Shown here: positions 42,103 through 51,423 of the stretch, piece after piece
Layout of the letters: the number at the start of each line of letters is the position of its first letter
How positions within the stretch are numbered: position 1 is the first letter of the stretch
Source of the DNA: an uncultured Acidimicrobiales bacterium
Lineage (GTDB): Bacteria > Actinomycetota > Acidimicrobiia > Acidimicrobiales > SZUA-35
DNA length: 57,804 bases
Assembly: GCA_938029215.1 (NCBI GenBank)
Contig: CALHFG010000060.1
Span: 1-57,804 of the forward strand
Direction of reading: 5' to 3'
Notes under the pieces: generated by a model
Seen by the model: only the letters and a program-made list of their open reading frames with translations
The model's database searches: none
What the model was told of the DNA's origin: nothing
Translations under genes and position numbers: made by a program

Positions 42103-43764
42103 ATGCGCTTGCTCCGCCTCGACCTCGGTGGTCAGACAGGACCCCTCAATTTGCACCCGTTCCTCACGGTGATGCAGCGTCGCGGAGTCGATGACCGTCA
42201 ACCGGTCATTAACGCAGCCCGTTCGCTCGCTAATGGTGATGGCAGCGGTGTATTTGGCTTGGTCGAAACGGCGGTCAATGGCCTTGTAGAGCTTGAAGGA
42301 TCGCCTCCTCCGGGCTTCCCTTCTCCGGTGACCACCGAAGACATCGTTCTCGACACCGATGCAGCCGCTGCAGGCAATGAGCCCTCGCATGCACTGCGGG
42401 CCGAGCTCGATCAGCTTCAGCGTCGCGCCAGCATTGACGCAGTGGCCGTCGAAATGATTCGCGCTGACCTCGATCCTGCGGCCGCCGCCCGGCTGCAGCA
42501 CCTTCGCAGCTACAAGGCGGGCGATCAGGCTGCTCTCATGGACCAGCAGATCGTCTCGAATCTCGCCAAGGTTGGCCACGCTCTCACGGCTGTGCAAGAA
42601 CAGCCGCCCACGATTATCGAGTCTGCGCCCGGCATGCGTGATCTGATCGAGGAGTGGCGTGCTCATGTGGCCCGCCGAGACTCTCACGCAGACCACGTCG
42701 CCAAACTCCACGCAAAGATTGAGAACGCCGAGGCGGAGGTGACGTCGGCCGAGAACGACGTGATGGCAGCCCAGGCGGATGCTCAACCGGTCATTCTTTC
42801 CGCACAGGAAGAGGCTCGTCTCGACGAGCTGGCCAACCCGACGACCGAGAAGCGTGGCAAGAAGAAGCCCCGTGAACGGAGTCAAGAAGAAGAGGACGAG
42901 ATGAACGAGATTCTCGCTCGTGTCGGTCTTCCCACCTTCACCGCGTACGCCATGCATCGCCTCAACCCGCAGGCCCCGCCGGAGAAGCAGGCTGCGCTGC
43001 ACGCCGCGACCGCGTCCGTTGCTCGTGCCCAGGCAAACCTCGAAGAGGCCAAGGCCGAACTGTCGTTGGACCCGGTCCGACGAGAACTTGAATTCGAAAA
43101 CGCCGCCATCGCCGACAAGGCCAAAGAACACCTGGGCGCTCTCCTTCCCGCCGATCTTGGGCCCGCCCTCGAGGCCAAAATCACCGAACGAGAGAACCCG
43201 CTGTGGATCGAAGGTCTTCGCAAGCTCTATGACGCACTGATCGAGGTCGGATCCGGAATTCCGGAGACGATGGAACCCGGCGACCTACCTCAGTGGGCCA
43301 CCGAATGGGTTGAACTAACCGAAGCTAGCGCCCGCGAAGCGGCCGGTATCGCCCCGGACGACATCGACGACCAGCTGATCAGCGCCGAAGATGCTCTGCG
43401 TCGTCACGCAAAGGCCATGGCCCGCATCGATCAGATGGAAGCCGCCGCCGAAGCAACCGCTCGCAAGGCCCAGCAGCTCGAGCTGCAAATTGTCCGTTCC
43501 GAACAGCCCACCCGGGCCGGTGCAGCCGAAGCGCTCGACAATCTGTTGCCGCAGTTGGAACGGATCAACGCCAACGCCGGTACTTCGTCGGTGCCGGTGA
43601 TTCTTAGCGGCCAGTTCGGACAGCTCACCGATGATGAGGTGGAAGATCTTCTCTTCAGCCTGGAAGCGTTCACAGAACACTTCCAGCTGATCGTGGTAAC
43701 CGAACGCGAACGAGCCCAGCAGTGGGCCTCGACCGTCGGTCTTGAACGCGCCACCTCTGTCTAG
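42103..43764 (+). CDS. SMC-like coiled-coil protein lacking a P-loop, function unknown
   Basis: A 553-residue protein from ATG 42103 (TGGAG upstream). The opening MRLLRLDLGGQTGPLNLHPFLTVM resembles the start of SMC/RecN ATPases, but where the Walker A loop should follow it reads QRRGVDDRQPVINAARSL. Long coiled coils rich in Ala, Glu, Arg and Gln occupy about residues 120-250, 300-350 and 430-490, with a basic stretch TTEKRGKKKPRERSQEEED in between. The end (VPVILSGQFGQLTDDEVEDL, then FQLIVVTERERAQQWAS) resembles SMC Walker B to H-loop without the catalytic DE. This suggests an ATPase-dead SMC-like protein; its role is unknown. Confidence 0.75.
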   Translation: MRLLRLDLGGQTGPLNLHPFLTVMQRRGVDDRQPVINAARSLANGDGSGVFGLVETAVNGLVELEGSPPPGFPSPVTTEDIVLDTDAAAAGNEPSHALRAELDQLQRRASIDAVAVEMIRADLDPAAAARLQHLRSYKAGDQAALMDQQIVSNLAKVGHALTAVQEQPPTIIESAPGMRDLIEEWRAHVARRDSHADHVAKLHAKIENAEAEVTSAENDVMAAQADAQPVILSAQEEARLDELANPTTEKRGKKKPRERSQEEEDEMNEILARVGLPTFTAYAMHRLNPQAPPEKQAALHAATASVARAQANLEEAKAELSLDPVRRELEFENAAIADKAKEHLGALLPADLGPALEAKITERENPLWIEGLRKLYDALIEVGSGIPETMEPGDLPQWATEWVELTEASAREAAGIAPDDIDDQLISAEDALRRHAKAMARIDQMEAAAEATARKAQQLELQIVRSEQPTRAGAAEALDNLLPQLERINANAGTSSVPVILSGQFGQLTDDEVEDLLFSLEAFTEHFQLIVVTERERAQQWASTVGLERATSV

Positions 43765-43832
43765 AGTTTTGTAAGTCAGCTCGCCCCGCGGCGAGATTAC
43801 CTTGGCCTGCCGCCAAGATTTAGAGTGACTGC

Positions 43833-45053
43833 ATGGCTCACCACATCATCGCCGACGTCCTGATCCCCGGTCGGGGAGATCCGATCAGCGGGGGAGTGGT
43901 CGTGCTTGACGGTGACGTCATCGACTACGCCGGTCCTGCTTCGGCTGCACCGACTCGGGCAGCCGAGGACTCCTTCACCGAGGTTCCGGTCGTCATGCCT
44001 GGCCTGTGGGACTGCCACACGCACTTCGCCGGAATGCCCGGAGCCAACATCGAAGCCCTGGCGATGACCCACCCGATCACGGCGACGGCCCGGGCGGTAG
44101 CCGACGCGGCCGCGATGCTCGATGGCGGCGTTACAAGCGTGCGTGATGTCGGTGGGCTTGGGCTCCGTATGGCTCCGGCGGCCAAGGACGGCAGCATGAA
44201 GTCACCGGCAATCTATGCGGCGGGTCGGATTCTCTCGACCACCGGTGGCCACGGTGACCTCCACAGTTTCCCGCTCGATTTTGTGCATCAACTCACCTGC
44301 AACAACGAGTTCAGCATCCTCTGTGACGGTGTACCCGAGGTTCTCAAAGCGGTTCGAATCAACCTGCGGCACAACGCTCGGGTGATCAAGATCTGCGCCT
44401 CCGGCGGTGTCATGAGCGAGGTGGATCATCCGATGCACCAGCAGTTCTCTAACGAGGAGCTGGCTGCGATCGTGCAAGAGGCGGCTCGGTCAGAACGGGT
44501 GGTCGCCGCTCACTGTCACGGCAAGGCTGGCATCATGGCCGCCTTGCACGCTGGGTGCCACACGATTGAGCACGGCAGCTTCCTGGATGAGGAGGCCTGC
44601 GACCTCATGCTCGAACACGATGCCATGTTGGTTCCCACTCGGTTCGTCATCGAGGCGCTCCTCCCACAGATGGAGATGCTTCCCAGGTACGCCTATGAGA
44701 AGGGCCTGATGGTCGCAGACGCCCATGCGGCATCGTTGAAGCTCGCCATCGCCAAAGGGGTTCGAATCGCGGCCGGCTGCGACATCTTCGTTTCCGGGCA
44801 GATGTATGGGCAGAGCAGCCTGGAAATCATGCACCTCATCAATGCGGGAATGACCGACCTTGAAGCGATCGAAGCCGCCACCGCCAGCGGGCCCGAGACA
44901 CTGGGACCGCAGGGCCCCCGGTCGGGTCAATTGCGGCAGGGATTCGACGCCGACGTCATTGCATTCGATACGAACCCGCTGGATGATCGCTCGGTCTGGG
45001 GTGATGCGAAGCGAGTCACACACGTGTGGCAGAGCGGCGCCCAGGTCAAGTAG
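43833..45053 (+). CDS. amidohydrolase family protein (imidazolonepropionase/prolidase-like)
   Basis: A 406-residue metal-dependent hydrolase. The N-terminal beta sandwich leads into VVMPGLWDCHTHFAG (HxH metal motif). Further metal-site features are ARVIKICASGGVMSEVD (Lys), VVAAHCHGKAG and GCHTIEHGSFLDE (His ligands), and RIAAGCDIFVSGQ (Asp). The C-terminal LRQGFDADVIAFDTNPLDD is the usual cap for cyclic-amidohydrolase relatives. It probably hydrolyses a small amide or dipeptide, cytoplasmic since no signal peptide is seen. Confidence 0.88.
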   Translation: MAHHIIADVLIPGRGDPISGGVVVLDGDVIDYAGPASAAPTRAAEDSFTEVPVVMPGLWDCHTHFAGMPGANIEALAMTHPITATARAVADAAAMLDGGVTSVRDVGGLGLRMAPAAKDGSMKSPAIYAAGRILSTTGGHGDLHSFPLDFVHQLTCNNEFSILCDGVPEVLKAVRINLRHNARVIKICASGGVMSEVDHPMHQQFSNEELAAIVQEAARSERVVAAHCHGKAGIMAALHAGCHTIEHGSFLDEEACDLMLEHDAMLVPTRFVIEALLPQMEMLPRYAYEKGLMVADAHAASLKLAIAKGVRIAAGCDIFVSGQMYGQSSLEIMHLINAGMTDLEAIEAATASGPETLGPQGPRSGQLRQGFDADVIAFDTNPLDDRSVWGDAKRVTHVWQSGAQVK

Positions 45054-45105
45054 TTAGGTCCACCAATTCGGGTTCAGTCATCGGCACCAACAGTAGGGTG
45101 AAAGG

Positions 45106-46077
45106 GTGACGATTGAAGCCAGAAACAGGTTCATCGGTATCGACGTAGGTGGTACCAAGATCATGGGGGTTGTCGCCGATCCCACGAGCGGAGAGATTCA
45201 GGTTCGTCGCAAGGCTCCCACGCCCAAGACCGACCCTGATGCACTCCCGGGGGCTATCAAATCAGTTGTATCCGAGCTCATCGAAGAGGCGGGTAGACCC
45301 GTCGGAATCGGCGTGGGTGTCCCCGGCCTCGTGGACCACCAAGGCGTGCTTCACTATGGGCCGAACGTGCCTGGTGTCTTGGGGCTCGACATGGCGGGGG
45401 AGCTTCGGATGGAGTTTGGCTTGCCCGTCGTCGCCGAGAACGATGCCACCTGCGCGGCGCTGGCCGAACACCGCTTGGGTGCTGCCATGGGCACCACGCA
45501 TGCGATCGTGGTCAATCAAGGGACCGGGATCGCAGGCGGCATCATCATCGGTGGCCGGATGCATCGGGGCGCAAACGGCTTTGCGGGCGAGCCGGGTCAC
45601 ATGCTGATCAATGCCTCTGGCCATGTGTGCGCCTGCGGCAAGACCGGGTGCTGGGAGGCGGTCGCATCGGGCGCGGGCCTAGCCAATATCGCTCGTGAAG
45701 TAGTGAACGAAGGCAAGGGTGCACGGATCGTCGAGTTGGCTGGCGGACAGTCTGCCCATATCCGGGGTGAGCATGTGTCGGCGGCGATGGCTGAAGGCGA
45801 CGCCGATGCCGAGGCGGTGCTCGATCGTTTCGCATGGTGGGTGGCCGAAGGTCTCGCCAGTCTGATCGCACTGCTGGATCCCGAGCTGATCGTGCTGGGC
45901 GGCGGTCTTACCGCGATCAATCGGCACTTCATCTCCGACGTGCAAGAACGTGTGAACACCACGGTGATGGGGGCGGCCTACCGTCCGGAGGTGCCCATTG
46001 TTCCGGCCCGCCTCGGAGCAGAAGCCGGGGCGATCGGAGCGGCGGTTAGCGCGCGGGACTTGTTCCTCGGCCGCTAA
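45106..46077 (+). CDS. ROK family sugar kinase (glucokinase-like)
   Basis: A 323-residue kinase starting at GTG 45106. Phosphate-binding motif: FIGIDVGGTKIMGVV; catalytic region VVAENDATCAALAEH; NQGTGIAGGIIIGGRMHRGANGFAG split over the substrate loop; zinc-binding Cys in ACGKTGCWEAVASG; ELIVLGGGLTAIN near the end. No N-terminal HTH, so it is an enzyme rather than a ROK repressor. Probably a glucokinase. Its 3' end overlaps by about 30 bases the convergent TetR gene. Confidence 0.9.
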   Translation: MTIEARNRFIGIDVGGTKIMGVVADPTSGEIQVRRKAPTPKTDPDALPGAIKSVVSELIEEAGRPVGIGVGVPGLVDHQGVLHYGPNVPGVLGLDMAGELRMEFGLPVVAENDATCAALAEHRLGAAMGTTHAIVVNQGTGIAGGIIIGGRMHRGANGFAGEPGHMLINASGHVCACGKTGCWEAVASGAGLANIAREVVNEGKGARIVELAGGQSAHIRGEHVSAAMAEGDADAEAVLDRFAWWVAEGLASLIALLDPELIVLGGGLTAINRHFISDVQERVNTTVMGAAYRPEVPIVPARLGAEAGAIGAAVSARDLFLGR

Positions 46078-46657
46078 TGCCCGACATCACCATGCGCACC
46101 ACCGCATCGGTGTCGACCGTGGTCCCACGGTCCAGGTTCACACGGCACACCTCTTCGGCGATCCCACGAATCGTGACCGCCATCGTGTCGGTATCGCCGG
46201 GTTCGATGAGACCCAGTTCGATGGCCTCACGCAGGTGGCGGGCGGTGTCCTCGATCGAGATCTCGCGACCCTTGCGAAGGTCGGAGGCGAAGGTCTCCTC
46301 GGTCCAGGCGAAGTCGATGAGTTTCATCAGTTCCGCGTGGTCGGTAAGCCATTCGATTGAGGCGCGTACGCCCAGTTCGATTCGGCGAAGCGGATTGGGC
46401 TCGTCGCCGAACGCCGCCTTCTGGTGCCGTCGGACCTCGAGCAGTGAATCGGCGAGAATATCTCGAAGCAGTTCTTCTTTTGAGGCGAAGTACCAATAGA
46501 AAACGCCTTTGCCGACCCCGACGCCCTCGACGATTTCCGCCACCGACGTGGGGTGATACCCCTGGTCGGAGAACTTCGTGATCGCCATCCGAACCAGCTC
46601 ATCGCGACGTTCTTTGCCACGCGACGTGAGTTTTCGTTCGTCTGGCGCAAGTGACAT
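46046..46657 (-). CDS. TetR-family transcriptional regulator
   Basis: 203 residues. The N-terminal HTH is AITKFSDQGYHPTSVAEIVE followed by GVGKGVFYWYFASKEELLRD, the classic TetR pattern. The C-terminal ligand domain is helical and acidic (ELMKLIDFAWTEETFAS). A perfect palindrome 24 bases upstream of the start (46681-46698) is its likely operator, which implies autoregulation and possible control of the divergent YbaK gene. The ligand is unknown. Confidence 0.92.
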   Translation of the reverse strand: MSLAPDERKLTSRGKERRDELVRMAITKFSDQGYHPTSVAEIVEGVGVGKGVFYWYFASKEELLRDILADSLLEVRRHQKAAFGDEPNPLRRIELGVRASIEWLTDHAELMKLIDFAWTEETFASDLRKGREISIEDTARHLREAIELGLIEPGDTDTMAVTIRGIAEEVCRVNLDRGTTVDTDAVVRMVMSGISGRGTSPAR

Positions 46658-46680
46658 AAGCGACCAGAATAGAACAGTTT

Positions 46681-46698
46681 CTTGACCAAGTGGTCAAG
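46681..46698. promoter_or_regulatory. TetR-type operator palindrome
   Basis: CTTGACCAAGTGGTCAAG has 8-bp perfect arms (CTTGACCA and TGGTCAAG) around a 2-base centre. It lies in the 86-base divergent region between the TetR gene (start 46657) and the YbaK gene (start 46744). The TTGACCA arm can double as a -35-like element. Size and position fit a TetR dimer site. Confidence 0.75.
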
Positions 46699-46743
46699 TG
46701 GGCCGGTCGCGTCGATCCGCGATGCCTTTGATAGACCGGTGAG

Positions 46744-47235
46744 ATGGAAGATTCGATAACCGGCCAGCTCGACGCTCTCGGGGTCGACTATGAGATTTTC
46801 GACTGTGATCCTGAGCTGGCCGACACCGCCCAGTTCTGTGAGGCGTATGGGTTCGAAATCGCCGATTCAGCGAACACGATCGTGGTCGTTGGCAAGGCCG
46901 AACCGCGCGTGTATGCAGCATGTGTTGTGTTGGCCGACAGCCGGCTAAACGTCAACGGAGTAGTACGTAAGCGGCTCGGTACCCGCAAGGCATCGTTCGC
47001 CTCGGGCGAGGAGACCACTCAACTGACCGGCATGGCGATCGGCGGTGTTACTGCGGTGGGGTTGCCAGCGGATCTGCCGATCTGGATCGACAGTCGAGTG
47101 ATGGAACGCGATCGAATCGTGCTCGGGGGCGGCGGCCGAGACCGCAAGATCCTTGGACCGCCCGCACTGCTGGCGGCGCTGCCGAATGCTGAGATCGTGG
47201 AAGATCTTGCAAAGAAGATCGAGCCGGCCGAGTGA
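46744..47235 (+). CDS. YbaK/EbsC-family aminoacyl-tRNA deacylase-like protein
   Basis: A 163-residue protein of the YbaK/ProX editing fold. Visible family features are ANTIVVVGKAEPRVYAACVV, a nucleotide/tRNA-facing VRKRLGTRKASFASGEETTQ and GGVTAVGLPADLPIWID, then VLGGGGRDRKILGPPALL. Family members remove misacylated amino acids from tRNA; the substrate specificity is not evident. GTGA overlap with the following oxidoreductase suggests co-transcription. Confidence 0.88.
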   Translation: MEDSITGQLDALGVDYEIFDCDPELADTAQFCEAYGFEIADSANTIVVVGKAEPRVYAACVVLADSRLNVNGVVRKRLGTRKASFASGEETTQLTGMAIGGVTAVGLPADLPIWIDSRVMERDRIVLGGGGRDRKILGPPALLAALPNAEIVEDLAKKIEPAE

Positions 47236-48233
47236 TCGGTTGGGCGATTCTCGGGACCGGGTTCATTTCGAACACGGTGGTCGAGGCGATTCAGGCAAGC
47301 GACGGATCGCGAGTCGTTGCCGTCGGTGGACGGAACCCCGAAACGCTGGCGAACTTCGCTGCTTCTCACTCGATTGACAACACCTACCTCGACCACCATG
47401 AGGCCATCAACGACCCGCAGGTCGACGCGGTCTACATAGGCCTGCCCAACCACAAACATCGCGAGTTCACAGATTTCGCATCTGCGGCCGGGAAGGCGGT
47501 GCTTTCAGAGAAGTCGTTGACGACCACGATGGAAGATGCCCACGCACTAGTTGACTCGGTCCGAGCGAACGGCACGTTCTTCGTTGAGGGCCTCATGTAT
47601 CTCGCTCATCCGTTGTTTCAGACGGTCACCAAGTTGCTGGGAGATGGGCGGTTGGGTGAACTTCGGTCGGTGTCGGGGCGCTACGCGGCTCCGATCGCAG
47701 CGGTGGTGAACCCGGCAGGCATGGGAACGCTGTACAACCTCGGTTGCTATCCGGTGTCGTTGCTCCATCTCGTACTGCAAACGATGAGCGGCGATGGCGC
47801 GTTCGTCGATCGTCGGTTAACCGCGGTTGGAACGATCGGCGCCGATGACACCGTGGAAGACGCCGCCGTCTCGGTTCGTTTCAGCAATGGGGTTTTGGCC
47901 ACTCTGCAGTCATCCGACAATTACGGAAACGGCAGCGACTTCGCCATCAGCACCGATCAAGGTGTCCTTCGATTTGAGACTAATCCCTGGCTGCCAGCTG
48001 CGGGGAGCAACGTTCTCACCTGGACCCCATTCGACGGCGAGGCCGGGCGAATAGACCCTGAGCGGATAGACATAGTGTCTGAACACGACGCGTTCTACCA
48101 CCAGATCAAAATGGTCGAACGGCACCTGGCAGCAGCCGACACCGAGGCCGACCGGCCCTCGCCTCGACTGGCGGACAGCCTCGAAATCATGCAATTCCTC
48201 ACCGACTGGGAAGCGGCGGTCCGGTCCAGCTAG
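47232..48233 (+). CDS. Gfo/Idh/MocA family NAD(P)-dependent oxidoreductase
   Basis: A 333-residue oxidoreductase from GTG 47232, overlapping the YbaK stop by four bases. The Rossmann domain opens with IGWAILGTGFISNTVVEA; the signature YIGLPNHKHREF and GKAVLSEKSLTTTMEDA (the EKP-equivalent Lys) follow, and a C-terminal beta-sheet domain starts near FFVEGLMYLAHPLFQ. Acts on a sugar, inositol or dihydrodiol-like substrate. Its stop overlaps by four bases that of the convergent glpK. Confidence 0.9.
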   Translation: MIGWAILGTGFISNTVVEAIQASDGSRVVAVGGRNPETLANFAASHSIDNTYLDHHEAINDPQVDAVYIGLPNHKHREFTDFASAAGKAVLSEKSLTTTMEDAHALVDSVRANGTFFVEGLMYLAHPLFQTVTKLLGDGRLGELRSVSGRYAAPIAAVVNPAGMGTLYNLGCYPVSLLHLVLQTMSGDGAFVDRRLTAVGTIGADDTVEDAAVSVRFSNGVLATLQSSDNYGNGSDFAISTDQGVLRFETNPWLPAAGSNVLTWTPFDGEAGRIDPERIDIVSEHDAFYHQIKMVERHLAAADTEADRPSPRLADSLEIMQFLTDWEAAVRSS

Positions 48234-49708
48234 GTGAGGCTCCAGCCACGGCTGCGTTCCACGGCCTGCAACCAACGGGCATAGATCTCTTCCACACCGG
48301 ATCGATCGGCTGCTGGCTCGAATCGAGCATCAACCTCCCAGCTGTCGGTCACGTCCTGGGTTCCGCTCCAGTAACTCTCGGCAAGTCCAGCCAGATAGGC
48401 CGCACCCAGCGCGGTGCATTCCATGTTGGCCGGACGGGTTACCGGCACGTTCAACTGATCGGCCTGAAGCTGGAGCAGCAGATCCATGACGCTGGCGCCA
48501 CCGTCCACTCGAAGTTCGGCCGGGGGAGTGCCCGACCCTGCGGTCATCGCATCGACTACGTCGCGGACGCTGAACGCAATGGCCTCTACTGTGGCGCGGG
48601 CCAGTTCGGCTCGGCCGGTGCCACGGGTGATGCCAACGATGGTGCCACGGGCGTAGGGGTCCCAATACGGCGACCCCAGTCCGGTAAAGGCAGGAACCAA
48701 GAACATGTCGCCACTCGTCTCAACGCTCGCTGCCAGCGGGCCGATCTCAGCGGCTTCGGAGATGATGCCCAAGCCATCCCGCAACCATTGGATCGCCGAA
48801 CCGGTAACGAACACCGCTCCTTCATACGCATAGGTTGCGGGTTGATTCTCGCCCAGCTGCCACGCAACGGTGGACAGCAAGCCATCTACCGGAGCGGGCA
48901 TCGTGTTACCGACGTTCATCAGCATGAAGCTGCCCGTGCCATAGGTGTTCTTTGTCATGCCTGGCTCAAAGCACGCCTGACCAAAGAGCGCGGACTGCTG
49001 GTCTCCCGCCACGCCGCTGATGGGAATGCCGGCGCCCAACGCGGTGGTGTCAGCCGTCAGACCGAACCGGCCGCTAGTGGGGCGTACGTCGGGCAGAGCC
49101 GAAATCGGAACCTCAAGGAGCTCACACATCTCTTCTGACCATGCGAGTTTCCCGATGTCCATCAACAGGGTTCGGCTGGCGTTGGATGGTTCCGTAGCGT
49201 GGACGGCCCCATTGGTGAGTTTCCACATGAGCCAACTGTCGATGGTCCCCAGGGCCAGGTGCTCGTTGACTTCGACGCCGCCCTCATTCAACATCCAGCG
49301 AAACTTGGTGCCCGAGAAGTACGGATCAAGGCCAAGCCCGGTTGTTGCACGGACCATCGGGAGATGTCCCTGTTCAGTCAACTGGTCGCAGTAGGCGGCG
49401 GTCCGACGGTCCTGCCAAACGATCGCCCGATGAAGTGGCTCGCTGGTGCGCCGATCCCACGCAACCACCGTTTCGCGCTGATCGGTGATGCCGATCGCCA
49501 CAACAGGTTCGTCGAGGGAAGCGACCAGTTCGGCGATGACCTGTTGGATTTTGGTCCAGATCTCGTTGGCATCGTGCTCGACCCAACCGGGCTGGGGGAA
49601 GTACTGAGTGAACTCGGTGTACGCGAGCCCCTGTACCTCCGATCGTTCGTTGATCGCCAGCGCCCGTACGCCGGTCGTGCCTGCATCTAACGCAACAACA
49701 ATTCCCAC
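48230..49708 (-). CDS. glpK: glycerol kinase
   Basis: A 492-residue FGGY kinase. The N-terminal ATPase motif is VVALDAGTTGVRALAI; AIGITDQRETVVAWDRRT, RAIVWQDRRTAAYC, SGTKFRWMLNE and the C-terminal FTGLGSPYWDPYARGTIVG are typical of GlpK, as is VDGGASVMDLLLQLQADQL. It phosphorylates glycerol to glycerol-3-phosphate. No glpF or glpD is adjacent. Confidence 0.94.
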   Translation of the reverse strand: MGIVVALDAGTTGVRALAINERSEVQGLAYTEFTQYFPQPGWVEHDANEIWTKIQQVIAELVASLDEPVVAIGITDQRETVVAWDRRTSEPLHRAIVWQDRRTAAYCDQLTEQGHLPMVRATTGLGLDPYFSGTKFRWMLNEGGVEVNEHLALGTIDSWLMWKLTNGAVHATEPSNASRTLLMDIGKLAWSEEMCELLEVPISALPDVRPTSGRFGLTADTTALGAGIPISGVAGDQQSALFGQACFEPGMTKNTYGTGSFMLMNVGNTMPAPVDGLLSTVAWQLGENQPATYAYEGAVFVTGSAIQWLRDGLGIISEAAEIGPLAASVETSGDMFLVPAFTGLGSPYWDPYARGTIVGITRGTGRAELARATVEAIAFSVRDVVDAMTAGSGTPPAELRVDGGASVMDLLLQLQADQLNVPVTRPANMECTALGAAYLAGLAESYWSGTQDVTDSWEVDARFEPAADRSGVEEIYARWLQAVERSRGWSLT

Positions 49709-49754
49709 AACTTCGCTCCTTCGTCTGCTGGAGCGAATCTACTGGAAGTGGAGG

Positions 49755-51215
49755 CTAGGAACCCGATTCGAGTGCGTGGTTGCCGCCGCCGTTGAGGGCT
49801 ACGGCTTCCTGTTGGCCTTCGGTCAGTACGTCGATCAACTCGGTGCTACTCACCGCAACGAACACCATGGTGCGGATGTCCTTGTCGGTAAGTGGCCCCT
49901 CGGTGCTCAGGACCCCTTCGTCGATCAGGGTGTCGACAAGGTGGCTTTCCTGCGTTTTCACCACGGCCATGATCTCTGACGAGCTGTATTTATGGAGTTC
50001 CAGCGGTGCAGGCGTTTGGACGACAACCGGAAGTTCTGTGCCGCTTCCTACCGACAGTCCGGTGCTGGCCGTAACGATTGGTTCAGAGACGTAGTCGACC
50101 TCCACGGTTGAGTCGGCCGGATCGACAGGAGCGATGGAATCCAGCGCTGCCGCCAGCTTCTCTGCGTCGATATCTTCCAGATCAACCTCAGCGGCGTCAA
50201 CCGATTCCTCGTCGGCCGCAACGGCCTCGACCTCTACGACGTCAAGTACCTCTTCAACTTCGAGAACCTCGTCCGCATCGAGGACATCTTCGTCCGCGTC
50301 CTCCGCTGCGTCCTCGGTTTCGATGTCCTCGGCTTCGATATCCTCGGCTTCGGTGCCCTCGAGGTCCGCCTCGTCTTCTACTTCGACGTCGTCATATGCA
50401 ACCTCATCGGTTGTCCCGTCGTCGGGGTCAGCTTCCTCGACCTCGGCTTCATCAAGAAGCTCGGCCTCAATGGCCTCCTCGTGGACCACGGCCTCATCCA
50501 AAATCTCGTCGCCGACAACCTCGCTGTCCACAACCTCGTCGTCGACGACCTCGACGTCCAGAACCTCTACAACTTCTTCCTCAGCACTCTCGCCGTCGGC
50601 AACCCAGTCGGGGTTTTCCTCCACCACGATGCCGAGCGCTTGGGTCTCGGTTTCGTCGGCTGCATCGTCGACCAGGTCTTCGTCGACCAGATCTTCGTCT
50701 TCCACCCCGTCATCGACTGGGGCGTCATCGGCCCATTCGATGCCGGTCGATTCGAGTTCGTCGGATCCGGTTGCATCTCGCCGCTCAGACTCCAGACGAT
50801 CGCTCAGTGCTTCGCCAAATAGTGGTGCACGAGGGGGAATGAGATCGACATCGGACGGCGATTCAGAGGCATCGAAACGGACGGTACGGGCTTCGACGTT
50901 CTCGCTCGAAATGGGTTCGCGCTCATCAAACAGTGATTGAGCTTCGTCAACTTCGGCCCCGACCGAGATAAGCCGACGCTTTGAGGAGTCCTTTGCCAGG
51001 TGGTCGCTGACGAGTTGAGAGTCCATTGCGGTTTCATCGGCCGCAAAGAACGGCTTGAACCCGCCGAACCCTGCAAACAGGATCGCGAACACCACGAAGA
51101 GGAACAGCCACGCAACAGCCAGAGGCGCAGTGAGTTCGTAGGCCCCAGCGAGGCCGGCCATGATGACCACGAACATGACAACCACGCCCACACCGGTGAG
51201 AACTGACTTCGTCAT
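49755..51215 (-). CDS. membrane-anchored highly acidic repeat protein
   Basis: 486 residues from ATG 51215, preceded by GAAAGGAAA as ribosome binding site. Two hydrophobic segments occupy the first 50 residues (VGVVVMFVVIMAGLAGA, VAWLFLFVVFAILFAGF). Residues from about 130 to 370 are dominated by Glu, Asp, Val and Ala in short repeats such as EAEDIEAED, EVVDDEVVDSEVV and EVEEVLDVVEVEA. The C-terminal 80 residues look globular (HKYSSSEIMAVVKTQESHLV). The acidic part is probably disordered or extended. I recognise no family. It is divergent from an M23 peptidase. Confidence 0.75.
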   Translation of the reverse strand: MTKSVLTGVGVVVMFVVIMAGLAGAYELTAPLAVAWLFLFVVFAILFAGFGGFKPFFAADETAMDSQLVSDHLAKDSSKRRLISVGAEVDEAQSLFDEREPISSENVEARTVRFDASESPSDVDLIPPRAPLFGEALSDRLESERRDATGSDELESTGIEWADDAPVDDGVEDEDLVDEDLVDDAADETETQALGIVVEENPDWVADGESAEEEVVEVLDVEVVDDEVVDSEVVGDEILDEAVVHEEAIEAELLDEAEVEEADPDDGTTDEVAYDDVEVEDEADLEGTEAEDIEAEDIETEDAAEDADEDVLDADEVLEVEEVLDVVEVEAVAADEESVDAAEVDLEDIDAEKLAAALDSIAPVDPADSTVEVDYVSEPIVTASTGLSVGSGTELPVVVQTPAPLELHKYSSSEIMAVVKTQESHLVDTLIDEGVLSTEGPLTDKDIRTMVFVAVSSTELIDVLTEGQQEAVALNGGGNHALESGS

Positions 51216-51423
51216 AACGATTTCCTTTCGCGGCATCTGGGTGTCCACGTTCGGCCAAGAGCGCGGAGATGCTCCCCCACGATAGGTCCCGAAATCCGAC
51301 ACTGAAAGTACAACCACCTAGAGCAACCTGAGACTACGAAACGTGGGATTCACGCGGACCCTCAACCAAAGCGTTACCATTGAAAGTCGTGTGAAGCTTC
51401 CAACGTTTGTGTTGAGGTTGAGG

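Noticed and set aside
50078-50842. Pro/Arg-rich plus-strand frames opposite the acidic protein
   Set aside because: They are mirror images of the Glu/Asp repeat codons (GAG/GAC read in reverse), with no ribosome binding site.
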